From CAWJLS01 sp963843755 (GTDB lineage Bacteria; Acidobacteriota; Thermoanaerobaculia; Multivoradales; DATKCC01), in assembly GCA_963843755.1 (NCBI GenBank), contig CAWJLS010000003.1:232230-296229 (forward strand): a stretch of DNA of 64,000 nucleotides, given 5' to 3'. Each line of letters begins with the position of its first letter. Within the stretch, counting starts at the first letter, position 1. The notes under the pieces were generated by a model. The model saw only the letters and a list, made by a program, of their open reading frames with translations. It was not told the DNA's origin and did not search any database. A program made the translations under genes and the position numbers. This document shows positions 1 to 8,677 of the stretch, piece after piece.

Positions 1-935
1 TGGGCCGCCGCCAGCTTCCAGAAGCCGGGCCAGCGAAAGGTCTCGGCCAGGTCGCCGAGCGAGACGGTCCCGCGGGTGTAGCCGTGGCGATGGAGGGCGA
101 GGACCGCGTTCGGCCCCGCCTCGGCGCCGCCGTGGATCGACGGCGTGAGGTGGACCTCGAGGAACGGGAAGCGCGGATCGGGCACCGGGTAGATCGGCAC
201 CGACACCGCCGTCCGGGCGCTGCCGGCGAGCTCGTAGTACTCGCCGCGGAACGGAACGATGCGCACGTCGGGGCGGAGCCCCGCGAGCCGGGCCACCCGG
301 TCGCTCTGGAGGCCGGCGCAGTTGACCAGCACCGCCCCGTCCAGGCGCTCGCCGCCGGCGACCACCTCGACCGCCCGGCCGGACCGCCCGATCCGGGTCA
401 CCGGGGCGCCGGTGCGGACCGTGCCGCCGGCCGCCTCCAGCCGTCGCACCAGGGCCGCGACGACCGCCCGGTAGTCGACGATGCCGGTCTGGGGCACCCA
501 CAGGGCGTCGATGCCGGCGACCCGTCCACGGTGGTCCCCGTCCAGGCGGCCGAACCGCTCGTCGAGCGCCGCCCGATCGATCCGTTCGAGCCCGGCGAGG
601 CCGTTCTCCCGCCCGCGCCGCTCCAGCTCGTCGAGCCGCGGCACCTCGTCGGCCTCCACCGCCACGACCACCTTGCCGCAGCGCCGGTGGGCGATCCCCT
701 CCTCCTCGCACAGCCGGTAGAGCGCCTCGCGCCCGGCGGTGCACAGCCGGGCCTTGTGGGAGCCGGGCCGGTAGTAGAGCCCGGAGTGAATGACGCCGCT
801 GTTGTGGCCGGTCTGGTGGGAGGCGACCCGGCGCTCGGCCTCCAGCACGGTCGGCCGGAGGCCGCGCTCGGCCAGGGCGACGGCCGTGGCCAGGCCGACG
901 ATGCCGCCGCCGACGATGAGGGCGCGATCAGACAT
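1..935 (-). CDS. lhgO: L-2-hydroxyglutarate oxidase, FAD-dependent (partial, C-terminus outside window)
   Basis: Members of this family oxidise L-2-hydroxyglutarate to 2-oxoglutarate using FAD and pass the electrons to the respiratory chain. The 311 visible residues begin with an FAD-binding Rossmann fingerprint (GGGIVGLATA, residues 9-18). The stretch TGHNSGVIHSGLYY follows near residue 35 and is characteristic of LhgO, and VNCAGLQSDRVA lies in the middle. The family is about 400 residues long, so roughly 90 C-terminal residues lie beyond position 1. The ATG at 935 is chosen because the Rossmann strand starts directly after it; no convincing ribosome binding site is visible. The next gene upstream on the same strand ends 130 bases away, with a GC-rich repeat in between. 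The general class is certain; LhgO rather than another DAO-type oxidase is likely. Confidence 0.85.
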   Translation of the reverse strand, partial: MSDRALIVGGGIVGLATAVALAERGLRPTVLEAERRVASHQTGHNSGVIHSGLYYRPGSHKARLCTAGREALYRLCEEEGIAHRRCGKVVVAVEADEVPRLDELERRGRENGLAGLERIDRAALDERFGRLDGDHRGRVAGIDALWVPQTGIVDYRAVVAALVRRLEAAGGTVRTGAPVTRIGRSGRAVEVVAGGERLDGAVLVNCAGLQSDRVARLAGLRPDVRIVPFRGEYYELAGSARTAVSVPIYPVPDPRFPFLEVHLTPSIHGGAEAGPNAVLALHRHGYTRGTVSLGDLAETFRWPGFWKLAAA

Positions 936-963
936 GCACGACTCTCGACGCCGCCCCGCCCGC

Positions 964-1060
964 GCGGGAGGGGACGTCCCGTTCCCCCCGCCCCAGGCCG
1001 ACTCCAGTCGGCCGTTCAGACCGATCGGGGGAAGGGACGTCGAGGGATCGGGGGGGAGAG
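964..1060 (-). repeat. GC-rich intergenic hairpin repeat, copy D
   Basis: Read on the minus strand, this stretch has CTCCCCCCGATCCCTCGA and CCCTTCCCCC at its start (about 1058-1027). It ends with GGGGGGAACGGGACGTCCCC (about 991-968). The same two halves occur fused into one hairpin at 12973-13035. Here they are separated by about 35 bases that themselves contain the inverted repeat CCGACT/AGTCGG. It lies just 3' of the glycosyltransferase ending at 1065. Confidence 0.5.
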
Positions 1061-1064
1061 CCTG

Positions 1065-2072
1065 TCACCGAACCGTCTCTTTCACCGAGTACGAGTCGCG
1101 CCGCCGGAAGTCGGAGTGCGCGATCATCTCGGCCAGCAGCCCGGTGGTCAGCACCTGCACCCCCATGACCATCAGCAGCACCCCCAGGAAGAGCAGCGGG
1201 CGCCGGGACAGCGCCTCGCCGCCGAGCCAGAGGATCGCCAGGTAGAGGTTGACGCCGAAGCCGGCGGCCAGGAAACCGAGCCCGACCAGGCCGAAGAGGT
1301 GGAGCGGGCGGGGCGTGTAGCGGGTGATGAAGAGGACGGTGATGAGGTCGAGCAGACCCTTGTAGAAGCGGTCCCAGCCGTACTTGCTCACGCCGTGGCG
1401 GCGCGGCATGTGGTGGACCTCGATCTCCCCCACCCGGAACCCCTTGCGGCTCGCCAGCACCGGAATGTAGCGGTGCAGCTCGCCGTAGATCGCCACCTGC
1501 TCGAGCACCTCCCGCCGGTAGGCCTTGAAGCCGCAGTTGAAGTCGTGGAGGTCGACCTGGGCCAGGGTGCGGGTCGCCCAGTTGAAGATCTTCGAGGTGT
1601 GGCGCTTGACCGGACGGTCCTTGCGCTGGCGCTTCCAGCCGGAGACCAGGTCGAGGCCGCCCTGACCGCCGCCCTCCCCGCCACCCTCGAGGGCTTCGAG
1701 GAAGCGCGGGATCTCGCCCGGATCGTCCTGGAGGTCGCCGTCCATGGTGATGACGATCCGGCCGCGGCTGTGGTCGAGCCCGGCGGTCAGGGCGGCGGCC
1801 TTGCCGAAGTTGCGCCGCAGACGCACCAGCTTGACCCGCTCGTCGCTCTCGTGGGCGGCCTTGATCCGCTCCGGGGTAGCGTCGCGGGAGCCGTCGTCGA
1901 CGAACACGATCTCGAACGTACGGCCGAGGCCGTCGATCACTTCGGCCACCTGCCGGGAGAGCTCCTCGACCGTGCCCTCCTCGTCGAGGACCGGAACGAG
2001 CACGCTGATCTCCGGCGCCGGCTCGTCGACACCCGAATGCGGATCTGGTAGAACGGAAAGTGGCGCGTCCAC
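1065..2072 (-). CDS. Family 2 glycosyltransferase, polyprenyl-phosphate sugar transferase type (DPM1/GtrB/ArnC-like)
   Basis: Such enzymes transfer a sugar from a nucleotide donor to undecaprenyl phosphate at the inner membrane, supplying a lipid-linked donor for glycan modification. The 335-residue product has the GT-A motifs in order: VPVLDEEGTVEEL, FVDDGSRDATPE, NFGKAAALTAG, the metal-binding MDGDLQDDP, and FNCGFKAYRREV. Two hydrophobic C-terminal segments (about 250-270 and 290-315) match the GtrB/ArnC topology. A glycine-rich loop (EGGGEGGGQGG) interrupts the catalytic domain. The frame stays open upstream, but the GTG at 2072 is preferred: homology begins soon after it and a -10 box TACAAT lies 8 bases before it. 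It is divergent from the rfbF operon, which suggests a shared glycan role. The sugar is not predictable. Confidence 0.85.
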   Translation of the reverse strand: MDAPLSVLPDPHSGVDEPAPEISVLVPVLDEEGTVEELSRQVAEVIDGLGRTFEIVFVDDGSRDATPERIKAAHESDERVKLVRLRRNFGKAAALTAGLDHSRGRIVITMDGDLQDDPGEIPRFLEALEGGGEGGGQGGLDLVSGWKRQRKDRPVKRHTSKIFNWATRTLAQVDLHDFNCGFKAYRREVLEQVAIYGELHRYIPVLASRKGFRVGEIEVHHMPRRHGVSKYGWDRFYKGLLDLITVLFITRYTPRPLHLFGLVGLGFLAAGFGVNLYLAILWLGGEALSRRPLLFLGVLLMVMGVQVLTTGLLAEMIAHSDFRRRDSYSVKETVR

Positions 2073-2080
2073 GGAGCGGG

Positions 2081-2086
2081 ATTGTA
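2081..2086 (-). promoter_or_regulatory. -10 box TACAAT of the GT2 gene, leaderless arrangement
   Basis: On the minus strand TACAAT ends 8 bases before the GTG at 2072, so transcription would begin at or within a few bases of the start codon. No Shine-Dalgarno sequence fits in this space. This is one of several similar cases in the window. No good -35 box was identified. Confidence 0.5.
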
Positions 2087-2202
2087 ACGTAGGCGCACCG
2101 ACCGAGACGTGGACCCGGAGGCGGACCGGGGTCTGGACCCTCGGCACGATGCACGGTACCGATCTCCACCACCGATCAAGGACCCGAGCGAGCCACTCAC
2201 CC

Positions 2203-3012
2203 ATGAGCGATCCCCGTGTGCCTCTGTCAGACATCCCCGTGGTCATCCTGTGCGGCGGCAAGGGAACCCGCCTGCGCGAGGAGACCGAGTACCGACCGAA
2301 GCCGATGGTCGAGGTGGGCGACCGCCCGATCCTCTGGCACATCATGAAGCTCTACGGCACCTACGGCGTGCGGCGCTTCATCCTCTGCCTCGGCTACAAG
2401 GGCTGGTCGATCAAGCAGTACTTCCTGCGCTTCCAGGAGTACGAACGAGACTTCACCGTCACCATGGACGGCAGCCGGCCGCTCCAGTTCCACAACGACG
2501 TCGGCGGCGAGCCGTGGCAGGTGACCTGCGCCGAGACCGGCGACGAGACCGGCACCGGCGGCCGCCTGTGGCGGGTGCGCCACTACATCGACACGCCGAC
2601 CTTCTTCTTCACCTACGGCGACGCGGTGGGCAACATCGACATCCCCGGCCTGCTCGACTTCCACTACGCCCAGGGGCGCACCGCCACCGTCACCGGCGTC
2701 CACCCGACCTCGCGCTACGGCGAGATGCAGACCGACGACGGCCGGGTGATCGAGTTCAACGAGAAGCCGACGGTCGCCGAAGGGTGCGTCTCCGGCGGCT
2801 TCTTCGTCTTCCAGCGCGAGGTCTTCGACTACCTGAACGACGACCCGCCCCTGCTGCTCGAGCACGAGCCGCTGCGCAACCTGGCCCGCGACGGCGAGCT
2901 GTCGGTCCACCTGCACGAGGACTTCTGGCACCCCATGGACACCTACCGCGACTACCTGCACCTGAACGGCCTGTGGAAGCAGCCGTCGCCTCCCTGGAAG
3001 ATCTGGTCTTGA
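2203..3012 (+). CDS. rfbF: Glucose-1-phosphate cytidylyltransferase
   Basis: Makes CDP-glucose from CTP and glucose-1-phosphate, the first step of CDP-deoxysugar synthesis in the cytoplasm. The 269 residues show the nucleotidyltransferase start motif CGGKGTRLREET with YRPKPMVEVG and ILWHIMKLYG, then the metal-binding segment FTYGDAVGNID. The VTGVHPTSRYGEM and EKPTVAEGCVSGGFFVF segments are typical of RfbF, and the length fits (about 257). The ATG at 2203 begins MSDPRVPLSDIPVVILCGG; the open frame further upstream runs through the divergent promoter region and was not used. Its stop overlaps the TTG start of the methyltransferase (TTGA), so the two are translationally coupled. The usual next gene, CDP-glucose 4,6-dehydratase (rfbG), is absent here. 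Confidence 0.93.
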   Translation: MSDPRVPLSDIPVVILCGGKGTRLREETEYRPKPMVEVGDRPILWHIMKLYGTYGVRRFILCLGYKGWSIKQYFLRFQEYERDFTVTMDGSRPLQFHNDVGGEPWQVTCAETGDETGTGGRLWRVRHYIDTPTFFFTYGDAVGNIDIPGLLDFHYAQGRTATVTGVHPTSRYGEMQTDDGRVIEFNEKPTVAEGCVSGGFFVFQREVFDYLNDDPPLLLEHEPLRNLARDGELSVHLHEDFWHPMDTYRDYLHLNGLWKQPSPPWKIWS

Positions 3013-4259
3013 GTCATCCCTCCTGCCGTTTCTGTGGCGCGCCCCTGGAGCGCACGTTCGTCGACCTGGGGCTCTCGCCGCTCGCCAACTCCTACGTCGA
3101 GCCGGAGGATCTCCAGGCGCCGGAGACGTTCTTCCCGCTCCACGTCTTCGTCTGCGAGCGCTGCCTGCTGGTCCAGCTCCCCGAGGCCGCCCGGCCGGAG
3201 GAGATCTTCAGCGACTACGCCTACTTCTCCTCGGTCTCGTCGAGCTGGGTCGAGCACGCCCGGCGCTACGCCGAGGCGATGATCGAGCGGTTCGGCCTGG
3301 GTCCGGAGCACCAGGTGGTGGAGATCGCCAGCAACGACGGCTACCTGCTGCGCCACTTCCGGGAGCGCCCGCAGGATCAGCGGGTGCCGGTGCTGGGGAT
3401 CGAGCCGGCGGCCAACATCGCCGAGGCGGCGCGCGAGGCCGGCATCCCGACCGAGTGCGCGTTCTTCTCCACCGCCAAGGCGGAGGAGCTGGCCGGCCGG
3501 GGGGTGCGGGCGGATCTGCTGGTGGGCAACAACGTCCTCGCCCACGTGCCGGCGCTCAACGACTTCGTCGCCGGGCTCGCCACCCTGCTCGCCGACGACG
3601 GCGTCGTGACCATGGAGTTCCCCCACCTGCTGCGGCTGATGGAGGAGAACCAGTTCGACACGATCTACCACGAGCACTTCTCCTACTTCTCGTTCACCGT
3701 CGCGCGCAAGGTGTTCGCCGCCCACCGCCTGGAGCTGTTCGACGTCGACGAGCTGCCGACCCACGGCGGGTCGCTGCGCATCTACGGGCGCCACGGCGGG
3801 AGCCGGGCGGAGGAGCCGGTCAGCGAGCGGGTGGGCGAGCTGCTCGCCCGGGAGGAGGCGGCCGGCCTGCTCGACCCGGCGACCTACGACGGCTTCGGCG
3901 AGCAGGTGCGGCAGACCAAGCGGGCGCTCCTCCGCTTCCTGCTCGACGCCAAGCGGGACGGCAAGCGGATCGCCGGCTACGGCGCGCCGGCCAAGGGCAA
4001 CACGCTGCTCAACTACTGCGGCGTGCGCACCGACTTCCTCGACTTCACGGTCGACCGCAGCCCCCACAAGCAGGGGCGGTTCCTGCCCGGCACCCGCATC
4101 CCGATCCTCGCCCCCGAAGCGCTCCGGGAGGCGCGCCCCGACTACGTCCTGATCCTGCCCTGGAACCTCAAGGACGAGATCGTCGAGCAGATGGCCGACG
4201 TGCGCTCCTGGGGCGGGCGGTTCGTGGTCGCCATCCCAGAGGTCGAGGTCCTGCCGTGA
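3009..4259 (+). CDS. NDP-hexose C-methyltransferase, SAM-dependent, with N-terminal zinc-binding domain
   Basis: Enzymes of this type add a C-methyl branch to a keto-deoxysugar nucleotide, as in branched sugars of O-antigens and antibiotics. The 416 residues have three parts. The first is an N-terminal zinc ribbon (CRFC near residue 6 and CERC near 53). The second is a class I SAM domain with VVEIASNDGYLL (about 105-116), VGNNVLAHVPALNDF and YHEHFSYFS. The third is the C-terminal domain with GYGAPAKGNTLLNYCG. This three-part layout is the Methyltransf_13/11/14 architecture of TylC3/NovU-type enzymes. The TTG start is set by the TTGA overlap with rfbF and by the zinc ribbon beginning directly after it. 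The 3' end overlaps the epimerase start (GTGA). Confidence 0.9.
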   Translation: MSHPSCRFCGAPLERTFVDLGLSPLANSYVEPEDLQAPETFFPLHVFVCERCLLVQLPEAARPEEIFSDYAYFSSVSSSWVEHARRYAEAMIERFGLGPEHQVVEIASNDGYLLRHFRERPQDQRVPVLGIEPAANIAEAAREAGIPTECAFFSTAKAEELAGRGVRADLLVGNNVLAHVPALNDFVAGLATLLADDGVVTMEFPHLLRLMEENQFDTIYHEHFSYFSFTVARKVFAAHRLELFDVDELPTHGGSLRIYGRHGGSRAEEPVSERVGELLAREEAAGLLDPATYDGFGEQVRQTKRALLRFLLDAKRDGKRIAGYGAPAKGNTLLNYCGVRTDFLDFTVDRSPHKQGRFLPGTRIPILAPEALREARPDYVLILPWNLKDEIVEQMADVRSWGGRFVVAIPEVEVLP

Positions 4260-4795
4260 TCCTGCGCGAGCTCCCGGTCGAGGGCCCCCGCCTGATCGAG
4301 CTCGAGCGCCACGAGGACGACCGCGGCTTCTTCGCCCGCACCTACTGCCGCGAGGAGCTGGCCGCGGCCGGGATCGACTTCCCCGTCGTCCAGGCCAACC
4401 TTTCGTACAACCGGCGCGCGGGGACCCTGCGCGGCATGCACTACCAGACCGCGCCGTGCGAGGAGGCGAAGATCGTCCGCTGCGTCCGCGGCTCGATCCA
4501 CGACGTGGTCGTCGACTTGCGGCCCAGCTCCCCCACCCTCGGCCGCCACGCCACGGCCGACCTCACCGCCGACAACCGCCTCGCGCTCTACGTGCCGCCC
4601 GGGTTCGCCCACGGCTTCCAGACCCTGGAGCCGAACAGCGACGTCTCGTACCTGATGTCGAGCGCCTACGCCCCCGGCCACGCCGCCGGCTTCCGCTACG
4701 ACGACCCGGACGTGGCGATCCGGTGGCCGCTCGACGTGGCGGCGATCTCGGACAACGACCTGGCTCTGCCCTCCTTTCGGGAGCGTGCCCTGTGA
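4256..4795 (+). CDS. rfbC: dTDP-4-dehydrorhamnose 3,5-epimerase family cupin (RfbC-like)
   Basis: Epimerises a 4-keto-6-deoxy NDP-hexose; next to rfbF and a C-methyltransferase the substrate may be a CDP-sugar instead of dTDP-rhamnose precursor. The 179 residues carry the family landmarks: DDRGFFARTY, QANLSYNRRAGTLRGMHYQ with the catalytic histidine, KIVRCVRGSIHDVVVDLR, and VPPGFAHGFQTLE. Length fits RfbC (about 180). The GTG at 4256 overlaps the methyltransferase stop, and the stop overlaps the next GTG, so the gene is coupled on both sides. Substrate specificity cannot be read from the sequence. Confidence 0.92.
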   Translation: MILRELPVEGPRLIELERHEDDRGFFARTYCREELAAAGIDFPVVQANLSYNRRAGTLRGMHYQTAPCEEAKIVRCVRGSIHDVVVDLRPSSPTLGRHATADLTADNRLALYVPPGFAHGFQTLEPNSDVSYLMSSAYAPGHAAGFRYDDPDVAIRWPLDVAAISDNDLALPSFRERAL

Positions 4796-6267
4796 GCGAA
4801 CGGGACGGATCGACCGGCGGCGGGCAGCCCAGCCCGATCCACGAGATTGGCGAGATCGGCGAGATGGGCGCGATGGGCGAGATCGGCCCGATCGGCCCGA
4901 TCGGGCGGATCGACGAAGCGGCGGCGGGCGAGGCGATGCACGCCCTGGCCCGGCGGCTCTACCCGATCCTGCGCTCGATCACCGGCGACGGGGTCCGCGA
5001 GACCCTTTCGATCCTCCAGGAGCTGGTGCCGCTCGAGGTCCACGAGGTGCCCAGCGGCACGCCGGTGCTCGACTGGACCGTGCCGCCGGAGTGGCGGGTG
5101 CGGGAGGCCTGGATCAAGGGGCCGGACGGCCGGACGGTGGTCGACGTCCGCGACCACACGCTCCACCTGCTGAGCTACAGCGTCCCGGTCCATCGGACGA
5201 TGCCGCTGGCGGAGCTGCGCGGGCACCTGTTCACCCTCCCCGACCAGCCGGACCGCATCCCCTACCGCACCTCCTACTACGCCGAGGCCTGGGGCTTCTG
5301 CCTGCGCCACCGGACGCTCGAAGGCCTGCCCGAGGGGGACTACGAGATCCTGGTCGACTCGGAGCTGGACCCCGGCGGGTCGCTCACCTACGGCGAGCTG
5401 GTCGTCCCCGGAGAGAGCGAGCGCGAGGTCCTGATCTCGACCCACACCTGCCACCCGTCGCTCGCCAACGACAACCTCTCCGGCCTGGCGGTGACCGCCT
5501 TCCTGGCCCGGCACCTGCTCGCCCTCGCCGCGGACGGTGCCGGGGCCGGACGACGCCTTCGCTACACCTACCGCTTCCTCTGGATCCCCGGCACCATCGG
5601 CTCGATCACCTGGCTGGCGCGCAACGAGGACGCCGCCCGCCGGGTCGTGGCCGGCCTGGTGGCGGCCAACCTGGGCGACACGGGCACGTTCCACTACAAG
5701 CGCAGCCGGCGTGGCGACGCGCTCGTCGACCGGGCGGTCGGGCACCTGCTCGAAACCCAAACCGGGGCGGCCGGGGCGACCGGCGAGCCGGCGGCGATCG
5801 AGGACTTCGTCCCGTTCGGCTACGACGAGCGCCAGTACTGCTCCCCCGGGTTCGACCTGCCCGTGGGCTCGCTCACCCGCACCCCGTGGGGCCGCTACCC
5901 CGAGTACCACACCTCCGGCGACGACCTGGACTTCCTCCGCCCGGAGCGGCTCGGCGGCTCGCTGGCCCTCTACGCCCAGGTGGTCGCCCTGTTGGAGGCG
6001 AACCGGACCTACCGGAACCTCTGTCCCAAGGGGGAGCCCCAGCTCGGGCGGCGCGGCCTGTACGCCTCGATCGGCGGCGGCACCGCCGGCAAAGAGCGCC
6101 AGCTCGCCCTGCTCTGGGTGCTCAACCTCTCGGACGGCGGCCACACCCTGCTCGACGTCGCCGAGCGCTCCGGGATGGCGTTCGCCCGCATCCGCGAGGC
6201 CGCCGGCGCCCTGGTCGACGCCGGCCTGCTGGAGCCGGTCGAGGGCGCGGACGCCGCCGGTTCGTGA
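4792..6267 (+). CDS. DUF4910 family zinc-aminopeptidase-like protein of sugar clusters
   Basis: The 491 residues match the DUF4910/DUF2172 type often found in polysaccharide clusters: an M28-like zinc fold followed by a C-terminal winged helix. The motif STHTCHPSLANDNLSG (about residue 220) holds the expected metal ligands. Further hallmarks are GSITWLARNE, ANLGDTG, DERQYCSPGFDLPVGS and the HTSGDDLDF loop. The last 70 residues resemble a winged-helix segment (LLDVAERSGMAFARIREAAGAL). Residues about 19-40 are an odd run of GEIG/GPIG units built from 9-bp DNA repeats (4847-4911). Real function is unknown; a role in processing an amide-linked sugar substituent is a guess from context. The GTG at 4792 overlaps the epimerase stop. 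Confidence 0.8.
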   Translation: MSERDGSTGGGQPSPIHEIGEIGEMGAMGEIGPIGPIGRIDEAAAGEAMHALARRLYPILRSITGDGVRETLSILQELVPLEVHEVPSGTPVLDWTVPPEWRVREAWIKGPDGRTVVDVRDHTLHLLSYSVPVHRTMPLAELRGHLFTLPDQPDRIPYRTSYYAEAWGFCLRHRTLEGLPEGDYEILVDSELDPGGSLTYGELVVPGESEREVLISTHTCHPSLANDNLSGLAVTAFLARHLLALAADGAGAGRRLRYTYRFLWIPGTIGSITWLARNEDAARRVVAGLVAANLGDTGTFHYKRSRRGDALVDRAVGHLLETQTGAAGATGEPAAIEDFVPFGYDERQYCSPGFDLPVGSLTRTPWGRYPEYHTSGDDLDFLRPERLGGSLALYAQVVALLEANRTYRNLCPKGEPQLGRRGLYASIGGGTAGKERQLALLWVLNLSDGGHTLLDVAERSGMAFARIREAAGALVDAGLLEPVEGADAAGS

Positions 6268-6320
6268 GCTTCCGGCGCCCCTCTCCGGGTGGCTCACGGC
6301 GACACCCGCGGCGGAGCGTG

Positions 6321-6326
6321 TAGCAT
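6321..6326 (+). promoter_or_regulatory. Candidate -10 box TAGCAT
   Basis: TAGCAT directly follows TG at 6319-6320 and lies about 74 bases upstream of the TTG start at 6400, in the 132-base gap after the sugar operon. It matches the TAnnnT pattern seen before many genes here. No -35 box was found. Confidence 0.3.
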
Positions 6327-6399
6327 TCGGGAAACAGCGGGAGGCGATCGGGAGACGACTCGCCCCCGATTCCGTGCCCACGGCGAAAGGGAGACCACC

Positions 6400-7140
6400 T
6401 TGTACGGTTACGGCATCGACGCGGAGACCACCGACGACGGCAGCAGCAACCGGGTGATCAAGCTGCAGGGAAGCCGCCTGCTCGAATCGGGCGGCATCGC
6501 GACCCTCTCCGGCGGGGTCACCCTCGGACCGGATGCGGCCCCGGGCGAATGGAGCGAGCTGGCCACAGCCGTGGCCGCCGAGCTCGACGAGAAGGGAATC
6601 CACCCGGTCGGCATCAACTGTCCCCTGACCCTGGCGATGCCGGGAGACGGGCGCGGCCGGCCGTTCGAGAACCTGGTCCAGGCCCCCATCCCGACCCCCG
6701 CGACCTTCGAGAGCTGGCCGTCGGGCACGTCGGCCTCCCGCGCGGTGCTCGCCCGGCTGTGGAGCGAGACGGCGCGCAAGCTGGTCGAAAAGTACGGCTG
6801 GACCCTGTGGGCCGGAGAGCAGCGGATCGTCGGCTCGAAGCTCCTGGTCGAGGTCTTCTCCCGCACCACCTGGACCGCCCTGGCGGCCGCCCGCCGTGTG
6901 CCGGTGGTCAAGGAGTACAGCCGCAGCGTCCAGCTCCGCGACGACGTGCTCCAGGCGCTCGGCGTCGGTTTCGCCAGCGACGTCCGGGTCAACGAGGCGC
7001 TACGCGACGCGGCCGCCTGTGCCATCACCGCCGGCAAGGTGGCGACCCGCACCGCGGGCTACCTCGGCACCGAGCTCGACGAGCACCCGAGCCTGCCCTG
7101 CTTCGTCGGCGGTGGGATCGCCGTGCCCTGGCTGCGGTAG
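6400..7140 (+). CDS. DUF429-like protein (RNase H-fold type), function unknown
   Basis: The 246-residue product begins LYGYGIDAETT and contains VGINCPLTLAMPGDGRGRPFE, resembling the acidic 'GID' and 'IDAPL' regions of DUF429. Later come LLVEVFSRTTWTAL and the alanine-rich segment NEALRDAAACAITAGKVA, which looks like the DAlDALvcAltA helix of that family. The match is from pattern memory and is moderate. The TTG at 6400 is chosen because AAAGGGAG lies eight bases upstream and no better start is in frame. It sits alone between the sugar operon and the convergent corA. Confidence 0.5.
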   Translation: MYGYGIDAETTDDGSSNRVIKLQGSRLLESGGIATLSGGVTLGPDAAPGEWSELATAVAAELDEKGIHPVGINCPLTLAMPGDGRGRPFENLVQAPIPTPATFESWPSGTSASRAVLARLWSETARKLVEKYGWTLWAGEQRIVGSKLLVEVFSRTTWTALAAARRVPVVKEYSRSVQLRDDVLQALGVGFASDVRVNEALRDAAACAITAGKVATRTAGYLGTELDEHPSLPCFVGGGIAVPWLR

Positions 7141-7157
7141 CGGCGCCCCGCGAAGTC

Positions 7158-8228
<1,071 letters not shown>

Positions 8229-8235
8229 GGCGGAA

Positions 8236-8241
8236 AGTCTA
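8236..8241 (-). promoter_or_regulatory. -10 box TAGACT of corA, leaderless arrangement
   Basis: On the minus strand TAGACT ends 7 bases before the corA ATG. The identical hexamer occurs at 11163-11168, 12017-12022 and 20334-20339 (minus) and at 12088-12093 (plus), each upstream of a gene. Confidence 0.5.
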
Positions 8242-8260
8242 CCCCGCTCCATTTGGGGCC

Positions 8261-8306
8261 CGAAGAAAGGAAGGCCCCGGCACCGCGTCGCGCGGCACCG
8301 GGGCCT
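8261..8306 (-). terminator. Rho-independent terminator or attenuator upstream of corA
   Basis: Read on the minus strand, AGGCCCCGG pairs with CCGGGGCCT (8306-8298 with 8280-8272). An inner CCGCG/CGCGG stem gives a hairpin of about 14 base pairs. It is followed by the pyrimidine-rich tail TCCTTTCTTC. It lies 20-30 bases upstream of the corA -10 box, so it would end any transcript arriving from upstream before corA. Confidence 0.6.
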
Positions 8307-8381
8307 CCCGGTCTGCTTCTGGTGGCGTGGGGTCCCCTGCGGGGAACCGCAGCTCCGCGCCACGTGGCGTGGAAGACTCCC

Positions 8382-8417
8382 CTAGAGGGTCGCCACCTCC
8401 GTCAAACCTTGATTCAC
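8382..8417 (-). CDS. 11-residue mini-ORF behind a near-perfect Shine-Dalgarno
   Basis: GTG at 8417 reads MNQGLTEVATL and stops with TAG. The sequence just upstream can pair with almost the whole 3' tail of 16S rRNA, so ribosome loading here should be strong even though the peptide is tiny. Its GTG overlaps the TGA of the 38-residue ORF (GTGA). It may be a regulatory leader peptide; no homologue is recognised. Confidence 0.3.
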   Translation of the reverse strand: MNQGLTEVATL

Positions 8418-8530
8418 TGGACCACCTCCTTTCTGGGCGTCTCCGTCTTCGGCGGGTCCCACCCCGCCCGGCTCCTCAGGCCGCCCGAGCCTTCTTTGGA
8501 GCCGCCGCGCATCCCGGGCCGAATCGACAT
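8414..8530 (-). CDS. 38-residue leader ORF ending in a proline-rich acidic tail
   Basis: ATG at 8530 encodes MSIRPGMRGG and then a Gly/Arg-rich stretch, ending WDPPKTETPRKEVVQ. Its stop overlaps the start of the mini-ORF. The Asp-Pro-Pro and Glu-Thr-Pro residues recall Mg2+-sensing leader peptides such as MgtL, where proline and acidic codons destabilise ribosomes at low Mg2+; this is only an analogy. No clear Shine-Dalgarno precedes the ATG, so translation is uncertain. Confidence 0.25.
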   Translation of the reverse strand: MSIRPGMRGGSKEGSGGLRSRAGWDPPKTETPRKEVVQ

Positions 8531-8581
8531 GGGGCGAACCGGGTCGTCCGACCGGCGGGGCGCGGAGAGGAAACTGGATTC

Positions 8582-8611
8582 ATGGTGTGGCAGGAGGCGG
8601 CACTTTGTCAA
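8582..8611 (-). promoter_or_regulatory. Candidate promoter for the corA leader RNA
   Basis: A consensus -35 TTGACA (8606-8611, minus strand) is followed after 17-18 bases by a weak -10 (ACACCA or CACCAT). TTGACA is rare in this GC-rich window. The start would fall near 8575. Confidence 0.35.
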
Positions 8612-8677
8612 ACCGGCTCCGAGGCGCCCCCCCGAACGGACGGCGCGGGCGCGCCGGGCCGGCGGTACCCTCGGCCC

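Larger units (their letters stand above)
8262..8576 (-). ncRNA. Candidate structured leader or small RNA upstream of corA
   Basis: A minus-strand promoter-like site (8582-8611) and the terminator at 8261-8306 delimit a possible RNA of about 315 bases. Inside it are a near-complete anti-Shine-Dalgarno complement, AGAAAGGAGGTGGTCCAG (8436-8419 minus strand), two overlapping mini-ORFs, a 12-bp palindrome CGCCACGTGGCG (8358-8369), and the hairpin TGCGG/CCGCA (8338-8351). The order of translated leader, alternative hairpins and terminator before a Mg2+ transporter resembles an attenuator. I recognise no known RNA family. Confidence 0.35.

Noticed and set aside
84..2051. 655-codon plus-strand open frame at the window start
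   Set aside because: It is antisense to the LhgO and GT2 genes, whose conserved motifs decide the coding strand.
8415..8434. Plus-strand similarity to the 3' tail of 16S rRNA (TGGACCACCTCCTTTCTG)
   Set aside because: Only about 18 bases match and no other rRNA sequence adjoins; it is better read as a Shine-Dalgarno on the minus strand.
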